Of a stretch of DNA of 64,000 bases, positions 1 through 10,370 are shown piece after piece. This DNA comes from Neurospora tetraspora (Eukaryota; Ascomycota; Sordariomycetes; Sordariales; Sordariaceae). The notes under the pieces were generated by a model, which saw nothing but the letters and a program-made list of their open reading frames with translations, made no database searches and was not told the DNA's origin. Position 1 is the first letter of the stretch; each line of letters opens with the position of its first letter. Where the stretch lies: the NCBI RefSeq assembly GCF_033439725.1, contig NW_026944384.1, positions 5,766,001 to 5,830,000 on the forward strand, in the 5' to 3' direction. The translations under genes were made by a program, and so were the position numbers.

Positions 1-897
1 GCGGCTGTCGTCGCCGGTGTCCAGCTCGGCAAGGAGGTCGGCGGTCTGCATGACCTCACCCCCGAGCGTCTTTTTGACTACTGCCTCATGATTGGTGAGT
101 CACTTACACACTCACTCACCCACCTCAGAATCTGATGATATCAGAAAACTGACAAAAACTACAGAGCGTCACCCCGACAACGTCGGCGCTGCCCTCTTCG
201 GTGGCTTCGTCGGCACCTACCTCAAGCCTCTCACCCCCGAGGAGACTGCCCGCACTGAGATCCCCCTCAGCGAGGTCCTCCCCGCTCCGGCCGGCGGCGT
301 CGACACCGGCGTCAAGCCCCCTTCGCCTCCCCACGGCATCGGTCACCACATCAAGTTCCCCTGGGCTCCCGAGATCAAGGCCGTGGCCATCATCCCCGAG
401 TTCGAGGTTCCCACCGCCAAGGCCCGCGAGGTTCTTCCCGCTGAGTATCCCCGTGCGGATGTTGTACGTCTTTTCTTTCCTTCTCCTTTCTCCCCTCCCC
501 CCTTCCCCTCCAAAACCTATCTATTCATCAACCAACCACTAACCTTTGCTACCAGACCTTCAACCTCCAAAGGATAGCCCTCCTCCCCGTCGCCCTCGGC
601 CAATCCCCTCCCGACCCGGAGCTCATCAACCTGGCCATGCAGGACAAGCTGCACCAGCCGTACCGCCAGGTTCTGATTCCCGGCCTGACCAAGATCGTCG
701 AGTCCATGACGCCCGCCACGCAGCCCGGTCTGTTGGGCGTGTGCCTGTCCGGTGCCGGCCCGACTATCTTGGCGCTGGCGACGGAGAACTTTGAGACTAT
801 TGCTGAGAAGATCATGGAGGAGTTTAAGTCCAACGACATTGTCTGCCGCTGGGAGCTGTTGGAGCCGGCGGAGGGGACTACGGTTACTAGGGCTTAG
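1..897 (+). CDS. thr1: Homoserine kinase, C-terminal part (window starts inside the gene)
   Basis: ATP-dependent phosphorylation of L-homoserine, the step before threonine synthase; a cytosolic GHMP-family kinase. Three exons are visible: 1-94, 165-463 and 556-897, with introns GTGAGT..ACAG and GTACGT..CCAG that keep the frame, giving 244 residues to the TAG. The second exon reads FGGFVGTYLKPL, and the last carries the family's C-terminal glycine motif GVCLSGAGPT (GHMP motif 3), which packs near the phosphate site. Fungal homoserine kinases are about 360 residues, so roughly the N-terminal third, with the ATP-binding motif, lies upstream. No frame break. The product is confident from the motif and from the TPEETARTEIPL and AGGVDTGVKP segments; the symbol follows the yeast THR1 name. 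Confidence 0.93.
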
Positions 898-1296
898 ATG
901 CGCCTGGGATGGGGATGCGCCTGTGATGGGTTTGCCCGTTGATGCCTGTGAAAGGGGTGACCAGGCAGGTGGTAAGAGGTGGAGGGGGGAGTGGTGAAAA
1001 AGCGGATTGGGCCACTATTCTAGTGGGCTTAGACATTGGAGAAAACCAAGAACAAAAAAAAAACAGAAGAAAAACTTGTGATACCCCTCATCCCCAGACC
1101 AGACCCAGTTCCGAATGCCCTCAAGCTTACCTATGTTTCCGAAAGTTAATCGATCGTACGAGATGAGATGCCTGCCGAGGGCGTTTTTGTTACTTTCGGA
1201 AGAAGGGACGACAAACTCGCTCTTCCGGACATTTTCGAAGTACACATGAAAGTTTGAAGTGGAAAGAAAGAAAAGCCGAGCCGCGCCGCGTTAGTT
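898..1296. other. 3' flank of homoserine kinase, no gene seen
   Basis: About 400 bases of downstream DNA with an A-run near 1057-1067. Short ORFs on both strands have no recognisable content. It probably holds the 3' UTR of the kinase. Confidence 0.5.
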
Positions 1297-1361
1297 TTCC
1301 CTCCCGACTTCCGGGTACATCCGTATATCGCGCTTAGTCTTCCCTCCCGACTTCCGGGTAC
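1297..1361 (+). repeat. 22-bp direct repeat bordering the foldback element
   Basis: The same 22 bases (TTCCCTCCCGACTTCCGGGT plus AC) occur at 1297-1318 and 1340-1361. After the first copy comes TATCGCGCTTA (1326-1336), and the same 11 bases recur at 2013-2023, just beyond the far end of the element. The layout fits a tandem duplication of a unit of about 42 bp, with the mobile element inserted in the second unit, so the first unit looks like an empty site. Confidence 0.75.
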
Positions 1362-2007
1362 TTGGGGGTTGTAGTGCGGTTGGCTAGGACCTTTTCTCAA
1401 CCCCCTCTCATTAAAGAGGGGGAAATTTTATTTTGGGACAGCAAAAAACTCATAGGACAATCTGAACCAGTACCAAAATACTAAGAAACGTGTTAGTGCA
1501 GCCCAGATCGCAAACCATTTAATCGCACCACTATTTTCTAAAATTCTAAAAAAAAATCAGGAAGGTAAAGAAAGCTCTCAAAAAGACACTCTCAAAGTTG
1601 CATCAATTTTGGTCGGGTATAGAACGAGAGAAAGAAAAAAAGGGTTCAAAGTACACCTTTAGCTGTAGATTTCGAAATTCGTTTCGCGGATGCACTCATT
1701 CGACTTTGGTAGCCAAATGATACTTTTTGACCTACCGTTTTTTCCCCCGTTGAAATGCCAGCTCAAATATGAGGATTTTCGTTTTTGATACAAAGAAGAA
1801 TCTATCTGATTTTTAATAGAATTTTAGAAAATTCGAGCATAGTTTTAATATATTATATCTATACTACACTATCAGATTTCTTAGTGTTTTGCTAATTATT
1901 CAGATTGTCCCATGAGTTTTTTGTTGTCCCAGACTTTTTTTTCACCCTAGTTAATGACTAGGGGTTGAGGAAAGGTCCCACCACCGAACCGCACCACAAC
2001 CCCCAAG
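1361..2007. mobile_element. Non-coding foldback/MITE-like DNA element with long terminal inverted repeats
   Basis: The left end CTTGGGGGTTGT and right end ACAACCCCCAAG are inverted copies and lie between TA dinucleotides (1359-1360 and 2008-2009). The inverted match continues, with substitutions, for about 200 bases on each side, including AAAAAACTCAT(A/G)GGACAATCTG. The AT-rich middle has no coding frame, so the element would depend on a transposase supplied elsewhere. The TA duplication suggests a Tc1/mariner-pogo type enzyme; that is inference. Each arm carries its own short stem-loop (1401-1422 and 1945-1963) with a different stem sequence but intact pairing. Confidence 0.85.
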
Positions 2008-2023
2008 TACAGTATCGCGCTTA

Positions 2024-3616
2024 ACGATCGGCTAACGTGTGGAGCCCCCGACGACATGGACGGGCGGTCCTAGACGGGCTCCGCTTTGGACCGGATGTGG
2101 TCCGTAACCGTTGGGGGCTCCACTGGACCCGGGAAGAACCGAGGAATCTCACGATGGCTTCATTCCGTGTTTGTCCGGGTTTGTCCGGGCTTGTCCGGGC
2201 TACGAGCTGTGGTGAAAGTTCAAGGCTTCATGAACTCGGATCAAGAAGTTTTGCGTGGTACGTAGCGGCTCAACTCGGATCCCGGGCCCTGGCTGGAAGA
2301 TGGCAGTGGCAGTGGCCGGAACTGAGACATTTGCAACTGTCATGGCAAGTTCCCGCGTCTTGTGGACGGCAGCGGACAATTGCGAAAGTGCATCACAGCC
2401 CGCGAGTTGCCACACCCGTTCCCTGGATAGTATCTGGGTTAGGTTTCGTCCTTTCCCATTTCCCATCGTCAGGGACCGCCCGCCAGTGTCCATCAGGAGG
2501 AAACATCCAGGCGCCAACCGCCAGGTAGAAACAACTGAAAGTTATTCCTGTCATTGTCGCCGGCCCTTCCCGCCTGTCAGCGCAATCAGCTGAAAGCCGT
2601 TTCCGTTTCGCCTTAACTTCCGCGTCAGATCGGCAACAAGGGAATCCAGGCCCTTCCATCCCAAATCATCCCGAAACTGAATGCACCAATCAAACCCCCC
2701 TGTCACCGCAACGGCAACGGCCAACAACGCCATCTTCCGCGACCCACTCCCCTTTCTTCCCTTTTGGTAATCTACCCAATCACAGCTAGACCAAGAAAGT
2801 CGGACTCCCCCGATCACACCACGACCGGCCGAGACTCAGCACCAGATCGTGCCATTCCCTTCCTCTGTCGTTCACTCTTCACTCGTTTCTCACTCGCTTC
2901 TCGCTGGAAAGCCTGAAAGCCTGGATCTTTCAGCAGTCACAGGGAAGAGTCTGGGGCAATTACACCTCATCTTATTGGCCAGATGGAGGGACTCATAGGG
3001 CTGGGCAGCCTGGCACACCTAGGAGCTGAGGGAGACTGGGGGACAAGGGGGGGCTTGGCATCTGGTGTTTTAGGAGGTCTGGTGGTATGATTTGGGCCGT
3101 TCGCTTCTCCCGTCTGGACTGAGGGTTGGGAGGGTTAGAAGTGTGGACGAACAGAACCCGGAGCGCAGTGGTGAGATTCTGGATGGGGGATCTGACCATC
3201 ATGATGCGGTTTTGGTGAGATGACTTGCTTGCAAGGACCAATTTGGTACCGTCTAGTTGGGACTGGACCCGTCTCGTTGGGTTATTGCGGAAGTTCAATG
3301 TTGGCAAGTTCGGGAGAGGTCGCGATGCGGGATGGATCTTGGTGTTGACTGTTGAGGGACGGACGGAAGCAAGAGATGGAAAGCTTGGTATAAGAACACA
3401 ACTTTCCATCGACGTTGTGATACCCTTTCTTCTGTCATCATCATCAGCATCAACATCAACATCAAAAGCAATCAATAGATCTCCTAGATCTCGGAAATAA
3501 ACAACTCTCCTCAATCTTCTTCACCACCAACACTCAACTCAACCAATACCACTTCGGTATCACCACCAAAACCACACAACTTCACTCAACTTTTTTCGAG
3601 TAACATCACAATCAAA
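2024..3616. other. Long upstream region of the small mitochondrial gene
   Basis: About 1.6 kb with no recognisable coding sequence on either strand. The last 200 bases are rich in CATCA/CAACA and CACC runs, as is common in fungal 5' UTRs just before an ATG (TCACAATCAAAATGG at 3617). Confidence 0.5.
2171..2200 (+). repeat. Three tandem copies of a 10-bp unit
   Basis: TTGTCCGGG(T/C) is repeated three times without a gap. No function is implied. Confidence 0.8.
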
Positions 3617-3997
3617 ATGGTCTCCCCCATCCTCGCCCGCTCCGCCTTCCGCGCCGCCACCCAGGCCACTTCTCGTAACGCCGTTGTCCAGGGCACCCGC
3701 CAGTTCTCCGTCATCCAGTCCATGCGCCAATGGGCTCGCAAGATGGAGTTGCACACCCCCTACGAGCGCATCCCCACTCAGACGGGCGCTGCTGGTGCCG
3801 ATTGGGGTGCTTCTGCTAAGAGGATCACTAAGCAGACTGCTGTGTAAGTTTACCCCTGATGAATCTGAGGATGAATTGAAACATAAGGGACTGAAAGACT
3901 GACTGAATTTGTGAATAAAAACAGCTTCCCCTTCGTCGCCGCCTCCATCCTCGGCTGGCCTTTGCTTGCTAAGACGCTGCTTGATGGTCACATCTAA
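3617..3997 (+). CDS. Small nuclear-encoded mitochondrial membrane protein (99 aa), not assigned
   Basis: Two exons, 3617-3843 and 3925-3997, joined by an 81-nt intron (GTAAGT..ACAG), give 99 residues ending in LLDGHI. The first 35 or so residues are rich in Arg, Ser and Ala, with almost no acidic residues and a QFSV sequence, as in a cleaved mitochondrial presequence. A middle soluble stretch (WARKMELHTPYERIP) follows, then one hydrophobic segment (VFPFVAASILGWPLL) near the C-terminus. The size, targeting signal and single membrane span are those of a supernumerary subunit of a respiratory-chain complex or ATP synthase, but I cannot match it to a named subunit. Start chosen by the clean AAAATGG context and presequence. 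Strong expression is plausible from the C-ending codon choice in exon 1. Confidence 0.85.
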
Positions 3998-5830
3998 GCT
4001 ACGCTACAAGCTTTAAGCCTTTCTCCTTCGAGGAGTAACACGACACAATATCGAGCATCGAGTTTCGAGCCGAGCCGAGCCGATCGGATACGGACAGATC
4101 AGATTCCCATATAGAATCTGATCCGATCTGATCTGTGCAACATCGGCAAGAAACGAAACTTGAAGTCGACAAAGGGGACGACGACAACAACCGAAACTTG
4201 GTCAGGAGGACCGACCACATTACACTGCACATACCTCTACTCTGCATTTTCTTTTTCGCATGTAACTTTTGGCGGATGGATGGATTCATTTTGACGGCGT
4301 TCACGGGGAACAAACATTTCAGGCAATTTGGGGATACCAACATACGGACGCGGGAGTTTCTCTTTAGCAGGCACTTTCACACACTAGTTGGTTGAAGACG
4401 GATGGCCTAGAATCTTATTAGACGGCTATGGCAGGCAGGCAGGCATGAAATAAAAAATATTTGATGCTGAACTTTGAGCTTGACTTAGATGACTTCATGT
4501 TCTCTGCTACATATTGTGTGCTTGTTCAGATAATGATACTTCTACTCCATCTGTAAGTAATCCTTCCAAGTATTCTTCCCATTCTTCCATGTGATTTTCA
4601 TAACCGAAGGAAGTCCTGTCGAATCTACCTTTACTATCTATCTATGTATCACGCACACAGGAACCTTCCCTATTGAAATTAGATATCGACGACGACCAGA
4701 TAACAAGCAATGAACATCTAATAAGATCCGAAACCTCATTGCACTTTCCAGCCTCTTCCATCCCAGGATATCCGTCCTTTCAAGTTTCAACAGGTCTTCG
4801 ACGCCTAGACTTAGTTATGGAGCCGAACAGATCCAGGGGAGAAAGAAACAACTAGCCTTCAGGTGTGGTTGTCTTCTCTGAATGAGACGACGGAAGTAAG
4901 ATCAAGGAAACAAGTGAACGCGACAGAAGACCAGGGGAACCAAAAAGAACATTGCGATTTGCTCACATAACAATTTCTGTGGTTCAGACTCATCCAACAC
5001 GCCATACATAGCCTGCCACAGATCTAGCAGAAAAAAAAAGGATGCGGGGGAGGGCCAGAAGGGGAAAAGGATTGTTACCTGCTCGAAGTGAGAAATGAAC
5101 CCATGTGCTCCCGAGCTACAAGTTGCAGGGCAGCGGGACGAACCACTACACCTGCGACCCATATGAAACCGGGAGCCCATGAGTTCCTCGGAAGGAAGGA
5201 GCGGAAAGTATGGTATATGTACCCGGGTGACAGGTCCCCGGGGTATGGGTAAGTAGGCACTGGTACAATTATAATACGACTAGTTAGTAATGATAACGTT
5301 GATTGGAGGCTGATGATAGCTTCATAGTCACTCGAACTATACCACCATATACCGTCTTGAACCTGCCTCCAGGTGCCTGCTGCGCCTTTGGAATAGGTCA
5401 GATGGGTTAGGGGGGTTACCATGGTGATAATCAAACCCCCAGGTTCCCACCTCACGAGTTCAATTCAACCACCATCCATACCCGTCCAAGCAGTCCTCAT
5501 CATCGTGTATCACCCCTTCACATCAGAAGTAGACCGTGATCTTGCTTTTACGTATGTTTTTTGGCCATACATATCGACACTAAATACAACTTGGTATATA
5601 CAATCTTCTCTCATCTATCCGTCCATATACGTTTTATGTATGTCCGGTCCGTTCCTTTTGGTGAAACCTGTACCCTTTTCCTGTACCTATATCCATGTCT
5701 TTTTGTATTGTGCACGAACGCTTGTCAGAAACTTTCAACTCGCTTCGGGATATCGTCCTCCTCTTTTCCTTCCTTTTACCTATCCTCTCCCCGGGCCCCT
5801 TCCTCCGCCAGACAGATCAGGGCCACCCAC
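3998..5830. other. Intergenic region between two convergent genes
   Basis: About 1.8 kb with 3' UTRs of the mitochondrial gene (+) and aconitase (-). It contains short runs such as GGCAGGCAGGCAGGCA near 4430-4445. I see no gene; a long + frame that begins in this stretch and runs on over aconitase is its antisense shadow. Confidence 0.5.
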
Positions 5831-8422
5831 TTAGTTACCCTTCGCCAACAAGTTCAGCGCGCTACCAGCCAGAATAAAACCAGCCTGATCCTTCGAAACA
5901 GCATGCTTCGTCTTAATCTCCACCACCTTGCCGGTATCCTTCTTAGTAACCCGCAGGGAAACCTCGCCCTGGCCACCGTTCTTCAGCATCTCGTACAGAC
6001 CGACAGTAGCCACCTCATCGCCGGCGTCAATCAGATCGTAATCGTTCTCGTTGGCGAACGTGAGGGGCACGACACCCTGCTTCTTGAGGTTGGTCTCGTG
6101 GATTCTGGCAAAGGACTTGGTGACGATGATCCTGGCTCCCAGATAACGGGGCTGAAGGGCAGCGTGCTCGCGCGCGGAACCCTCACCGTAGTTGTGCTCA
6201 GCGACCACGAGCCACGGCTGACCGCGCTGCTTCCACTGCTTGGCCAGCTCGGGGATCGTGTGCTTGGAGCCGTCGAGGTCGTAGGCGACGTTGACCTCGC
6301 CCGTGGCGGCGTTGACGGCCGTGTTGAGCGTGTTCTCCGAGATGTTGGGCAGATGGCCCTTGTACTTGAGCCAGGGGCCGGCGGCGGAGATGGTGTCGGT
6401 TGTGCACTTGCCGGTGACCTTGACGAGCACGCGCAGGCCGGAGAGGTCCGAGTCGGGGAAGGTCTCGAAGGGCTCGAGGAGGGCGAGACGCTCGGAGGAA
6501 GGCGAGATGGCGACTTCCACGTTCGGGTTGGGGGTTCCCGACTGGACTTGGAAGACCTCGCGGCCGGCTTCGAAGGGGGTCTCGGGACCCTCGAGACCCT
6601 TGGGCGTGGGGAACTTGAATTCCTTGCCGTCGGGGGTGGTCAGGCTGTCGGTGATGGGGTTGAAGGTGGTGGAACCGGCGTAGGCCATGGCGGTGACGAT
6701 CTCGGGCGAGGCGAGGAAGTTCATGGTCTCGAGGTTGCCGTCGTTGCGACCGCGGAAGTTTCTGTTGTAGGAAGTAAGGATGGCGTTGGGAGTGCCCTTG
6801 GGGATGTCATCCTGACGCTTCCACTGGCCAATGCAGGGACCGCAGGCGTTAGAGAGGACAATACCACCAGCCTTCTCGAAGGTCTGGAGCGTGTTGTCTC
6901 TCTCAAGAGTGGCACGAATGCCCTCGGAACCGGGGGTAATGTAGAAGTCGGCAGCGGGCTTGATACCAGCCTGCTCGGCGGCCTTGACAATGCTCTCGCA
7001 ACGGGTCATGTCCTCATAGGAGCTGTTAGTGCAGCTACCAATCAGACCAGCAGAAAGCTTCTCAGGCCACTTCTGCTCCTGGACAGTCTTCTTGAACTCG
7101 GAAAGAGGGATGGAAAGATCGGGAGTGAAGGGACCGTTGATATGGGGCTCGAGCTTGGAAAGGTCGATCTCGATCAACTCGTCGTACTGGGCGCCCTCGT
7201 CAGCCTTGAACTTGAAGAAGGAATCCTGGCCGGAGCCCTTGCTGAAGTTCTCGAAGTTCTTGGCGTCCTTGTCGGCCTGCTCACGGTTGGTGGCCTTGAG
7301 GTAGCGGCTGGAAGCTTCGGTGAAGGGGAAGATGGAGGTAGTGGCGCCAATCTCAGCACTGTAGCAACAAATGTCAGCCAACGCGTTCTATACGACGAGA
7401 GAAAAGCTTCAGAAGGACTCACCCCATGTTGCAGGCCGTGGCCATACCGGGCAGGCTGAGTGTCTCGACACCAGGGCCAAAGTACTCAACAATGTAGCCA
7501 GTACCACCGCGGACGGTAAGACGGCCAGTAAGGTGAAGAATAACATCCTTGGCGCTGACCCAGTCGTTGAGCTTGCCAGTCAGGCGAACACCGAGGATCT
7601 TGGGAGCCTTGAGCTCCCAAGGAGCACCGACGAGGGCCTCAACAGCATCAGCACCGCCGACACCGATAGTAATGGTAGTCAAACCACCAGCGTTGGGAGA
7701 GTGGCTGTCGGTTCCGAGCATCATGAGACCGGGGACGGCGTAGTTCTCGAGGACGGTCTGGTGAATAATACCAGCGCCGGGAGGCCAGAAGTCGATGCCA
7801 TACTTCTTGCCAGCCGACTCGAGGAAGTCGAAAACCTCGTTGTTGGTCGCAATACCGGCCTTCAAGTCCTCATCGGCACCCTTGGATCCAACAATCAAGT
7901 GGTCGCAGTGAATACTGGCGGGGATAACGGGCTGGGGAAGGTTGCAAGTCATGAACTGCAGGAGAGCCATCTGGGCGGAGGCATCTTGCATGTTCACACG
8001 GTCGGGCTTCAGCTTCAGGTTGGCCTTGCCGCGGATGTCACGGCCGCCGTTGGTGTTAGAGAGGAGCGACTCTTCGACATTGTCGAGGTGGGAGTAGAGG
8101 ATCTTCTCGGCCAGGGTCAGGCGCTGCGAACCCAGCACGCGGCGGACCTCGGAATACTTGTTGTAGAGGGTCTCATATCTGGGAGGGAGAACGCCGGTGT
8201 TGTTGGAGGAGGTGGAAGAAAAGGAACGGGCGGAAGCGCATGCGACGCGCGGGAGCTGCTTGGCTTGGATTGCCCGCTACGAGAAAGGACGACATGTTAG
8301 CGCTGGTGAGTCACCAAATAGCCCTTTATTTTGTATAGGATTGGGCTCGGTAGTTTAGCAAGAAGTAGATGGCATACCTTGAGGGCAACGCCTGAGCGAC
8401 TGGCAAGATCAATTGACCTCAT
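5831..8422 (-). CDS. aco1: Aconitate hydratase, mitochondrial
   Basis: Interconverts citrate and isocitrate in the TCA cycle, using a [4Fe-4S] cluster in the mitochondrial matrix. Exons 8378-8422, 7423-8276 and 5831-7358 (introns of 101 and 64 nt) give 808 residues, near the usual 780-790 of fungal enzymes. The N-terminus is a presequence (MRSIDLASRSG, then ARSFSSTS). Cluster ligands are the Cys of LIGSCTNSS and the two of SNACGPCIGQW. DSHSPNAGGL is the substrate-site motif after LMMLGT, and the C-terminal swivel domain carries YGEGSAREHAAL. The gene ends LLAKGN. No break. Exon 1 encodes only 15 residues and was placed by its ATG and the GTATGC donor. The downstream + strand DNA contains a very long antisense frame, an effect of codon bias. 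Confidence 0.97.
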
Positions 8423-9246
8423 GATGTACGATCTGGACTGACAGACTGTACAGGAGGAGGACTTGGTTGTTTGAGAAAAGAGGAAAAAAGTTGCCGGTTA
8501 CACTATCTTCACCCGACCTTGGTCCGAATTACGGAGCCATTGCGAGTGCCGCCGCCAACCAAACAGCAAATCCGGGGATGCGGTACACTACAGGCACGCT
8601 AGCTGCCTTCTTGGCCAATGATATTCCGCATTTTCTCTAACAAATGCAACTTTTTTGTATTTCCTCTTTGATTCCAATTTTTTTTTAGTTCTGGCTTTCT
8701 GGGATGCCCAAGTCCCCAAAAGTCCCGGATCGCAGGTAAACCCCTGGCAGTACCCTTGACCGATGTTGACATGTTACATACAGTGGATCACCTCTCGCCG
8801 TTTCGGACCAATCATAACCCGTATGTTCCTAATCGTCCGCGACTTCGGCCGAGCTTTCGTCTTGAATTGTCCTTATATCCGACGGAATTGTATATAGCAA
8901 TACTTATTGCTACCAAGTATCATGAAAACGACGTGGCGGGCGATTTTGAGAATTCATGACGTTGTGTGATTTTTGGACTTCTACCAAACAATACTTGCAT
9001 AACCGTAAAACGCCATTGCCATAGCCGGTTCTACTAAACAGCCCGCCAGTCGCTTTCGAAAAGAATACCCGGGAAAAGGAAAAAAAAAACATATAAAGAT
9101 GCCCCTGCCATGACACTGTAAGGGGGAATGCTTACAAAGACAGCACAATATAGAGACGTAGACATTGAAATCCCTCGGCAGCCGCCCTACACTTCAGCGG
9201 TGTTGTAAGTTGTCGTCGTCTCCTCAGCCTCATCCAAAAGTTCCCA
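8423..9246. other. Upstream region of aconitase and downstream region of LST8
   Basis: About 820 bases. The first 150 (8423-8570) are probably the aconitase promoter and 5' UTR. An AT-rich stretch lies at 8640-8690, and the right end should hold the LST8 3' UTR. No gene seen. Confidence 0.5.
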
Positions 9247-10370
9247 CTAGCGAGCTTCGGAGTAATCGTTCAGAGCGACGCATACAATACCGCGGTGATG
9301 GCCGTTATACTGTCTGATAACAAGCTGCGTGTGTAACTCCCACAGCCGCGCATAATGATCGCTGCAGGCAGTTACCAGGTAGGCACTATCAGCGCTGAAG
9401 GCACAGTCCCATACCCAGCGCTGGTGCTCCTTGAGAGTGGCCTCGAGGGGGAACGCCTGCGGTTCCGAATCGGCCGTGGCAGGTTCCATCTCCTTGACTT
9501 CCCATATCCTGGCCGTATGGTCGGCGCTACACGTTGCGAGCTTCTTGACATCGGGCGAGAGGAGGATGCGTGTGATGCTTTCCTTGTGTGCGGAAAAGTG
9601 GGTGAGGGGGATCAGCTGGGTGCGGTCATAGGCCTGGATGAGTTGCCAAACGAATACGTTGCCCTAGTAGAAAGAAAGGAGGTGTCAGTCTCGAGCAAGG
9701 AATGTCTCGGTGGAGAGAAAACCTACAGCAGTGTTGGCCGCACAAAGGAGTGTACCGTCACTGGCAACCGTGACACTTGTCACTGAAACATCCTCCTCGG
9801 GGATTAGCTGGTGCGAGCAAGTGTTCTCGGCCAGATCCCACAGTCTAATGCTTCCAGCGCGGTCGCAGCTGATGATCTCTCCCTGATTAGGGTGAATGAC
9901 AACGTCGTTCGCCGGGGAACCGTGGTTGTAGCTTCGCTGGATTGTTCCGGTGCGGGTTTCCCAAATCTTGACCGTTCCGTCCTCCGAGCTTGTTACCATC
10001 CACTTGCCCTCGCAGTGGAAGGCCACACCGGTCACATTGCCGGTGTGGCCCTGGAAGGTCATGAGGGCCTGTGGATTTGTGGAACGAATGTCGAATAATT
10101 TGACATCGCGATGGCCGGCGGCGGCGAGGTATCGCTTGTCGGGGGATATGCAGAGACGGTTCACTTGAGACTCGGGGTGTTGGATGGTGCGCGAGCAGAT
10201 TCCTGAGAGGGCCTCCCAGAACCTGATGGTGTGGTCGTAACCAGCTGTAAAGGGCAAAGTGAAAAGTCAGCAGCTGTTTCGGTTTGAGGATCGAGGGGTT
10301 GGGGCATTACTGCATCGGCAAGGTAGACCGGGACAAGACAAGCCATACCTGTGCAAAGGATAACCGACAT
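9247..10370 (-). CDS. lst8: TOR complex WD40 subunit LST8
   Basis: LST8 is the seven-bladed WD40 subunit that stabilises the TOR kinase domain in TORC1 and TORC2, on vacuolar and plasma membranes. Exons 10349-10370, 9727-10244 and 9247-9663 (introns of 104 and 63 nt) give 318 residues, the usual family length. The first exon is only 22 nt and encodes MSVILCT, which joined to AGYDHTIRFWEAL is the conserved LST8 start. WD blades are clear (GHTGNVTGVAFH, SSEDGTVKIWE, CDRAGSIRLWDL, CSADHTARIWEV, CSDHYARLWEL). Ends NDYSEAR. The tiny first exon decides the start: the second exon alone would miss the conserved N-terminus. Frame intact. Confidence 0.96.

Noticed and set aside
5561-7459. 632-codon open frame on the + strand
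   Set aside because: It lies antisense over the aconitase exon; the composition (Gly/Leu/Val/Glu-rich) is what C-ending codon bias gives on the opposite strand.
7371-8300. 309-codon + frame opposite aconitase exon 2
   Set aside because: Antisense shadow of the same gene; no motif.
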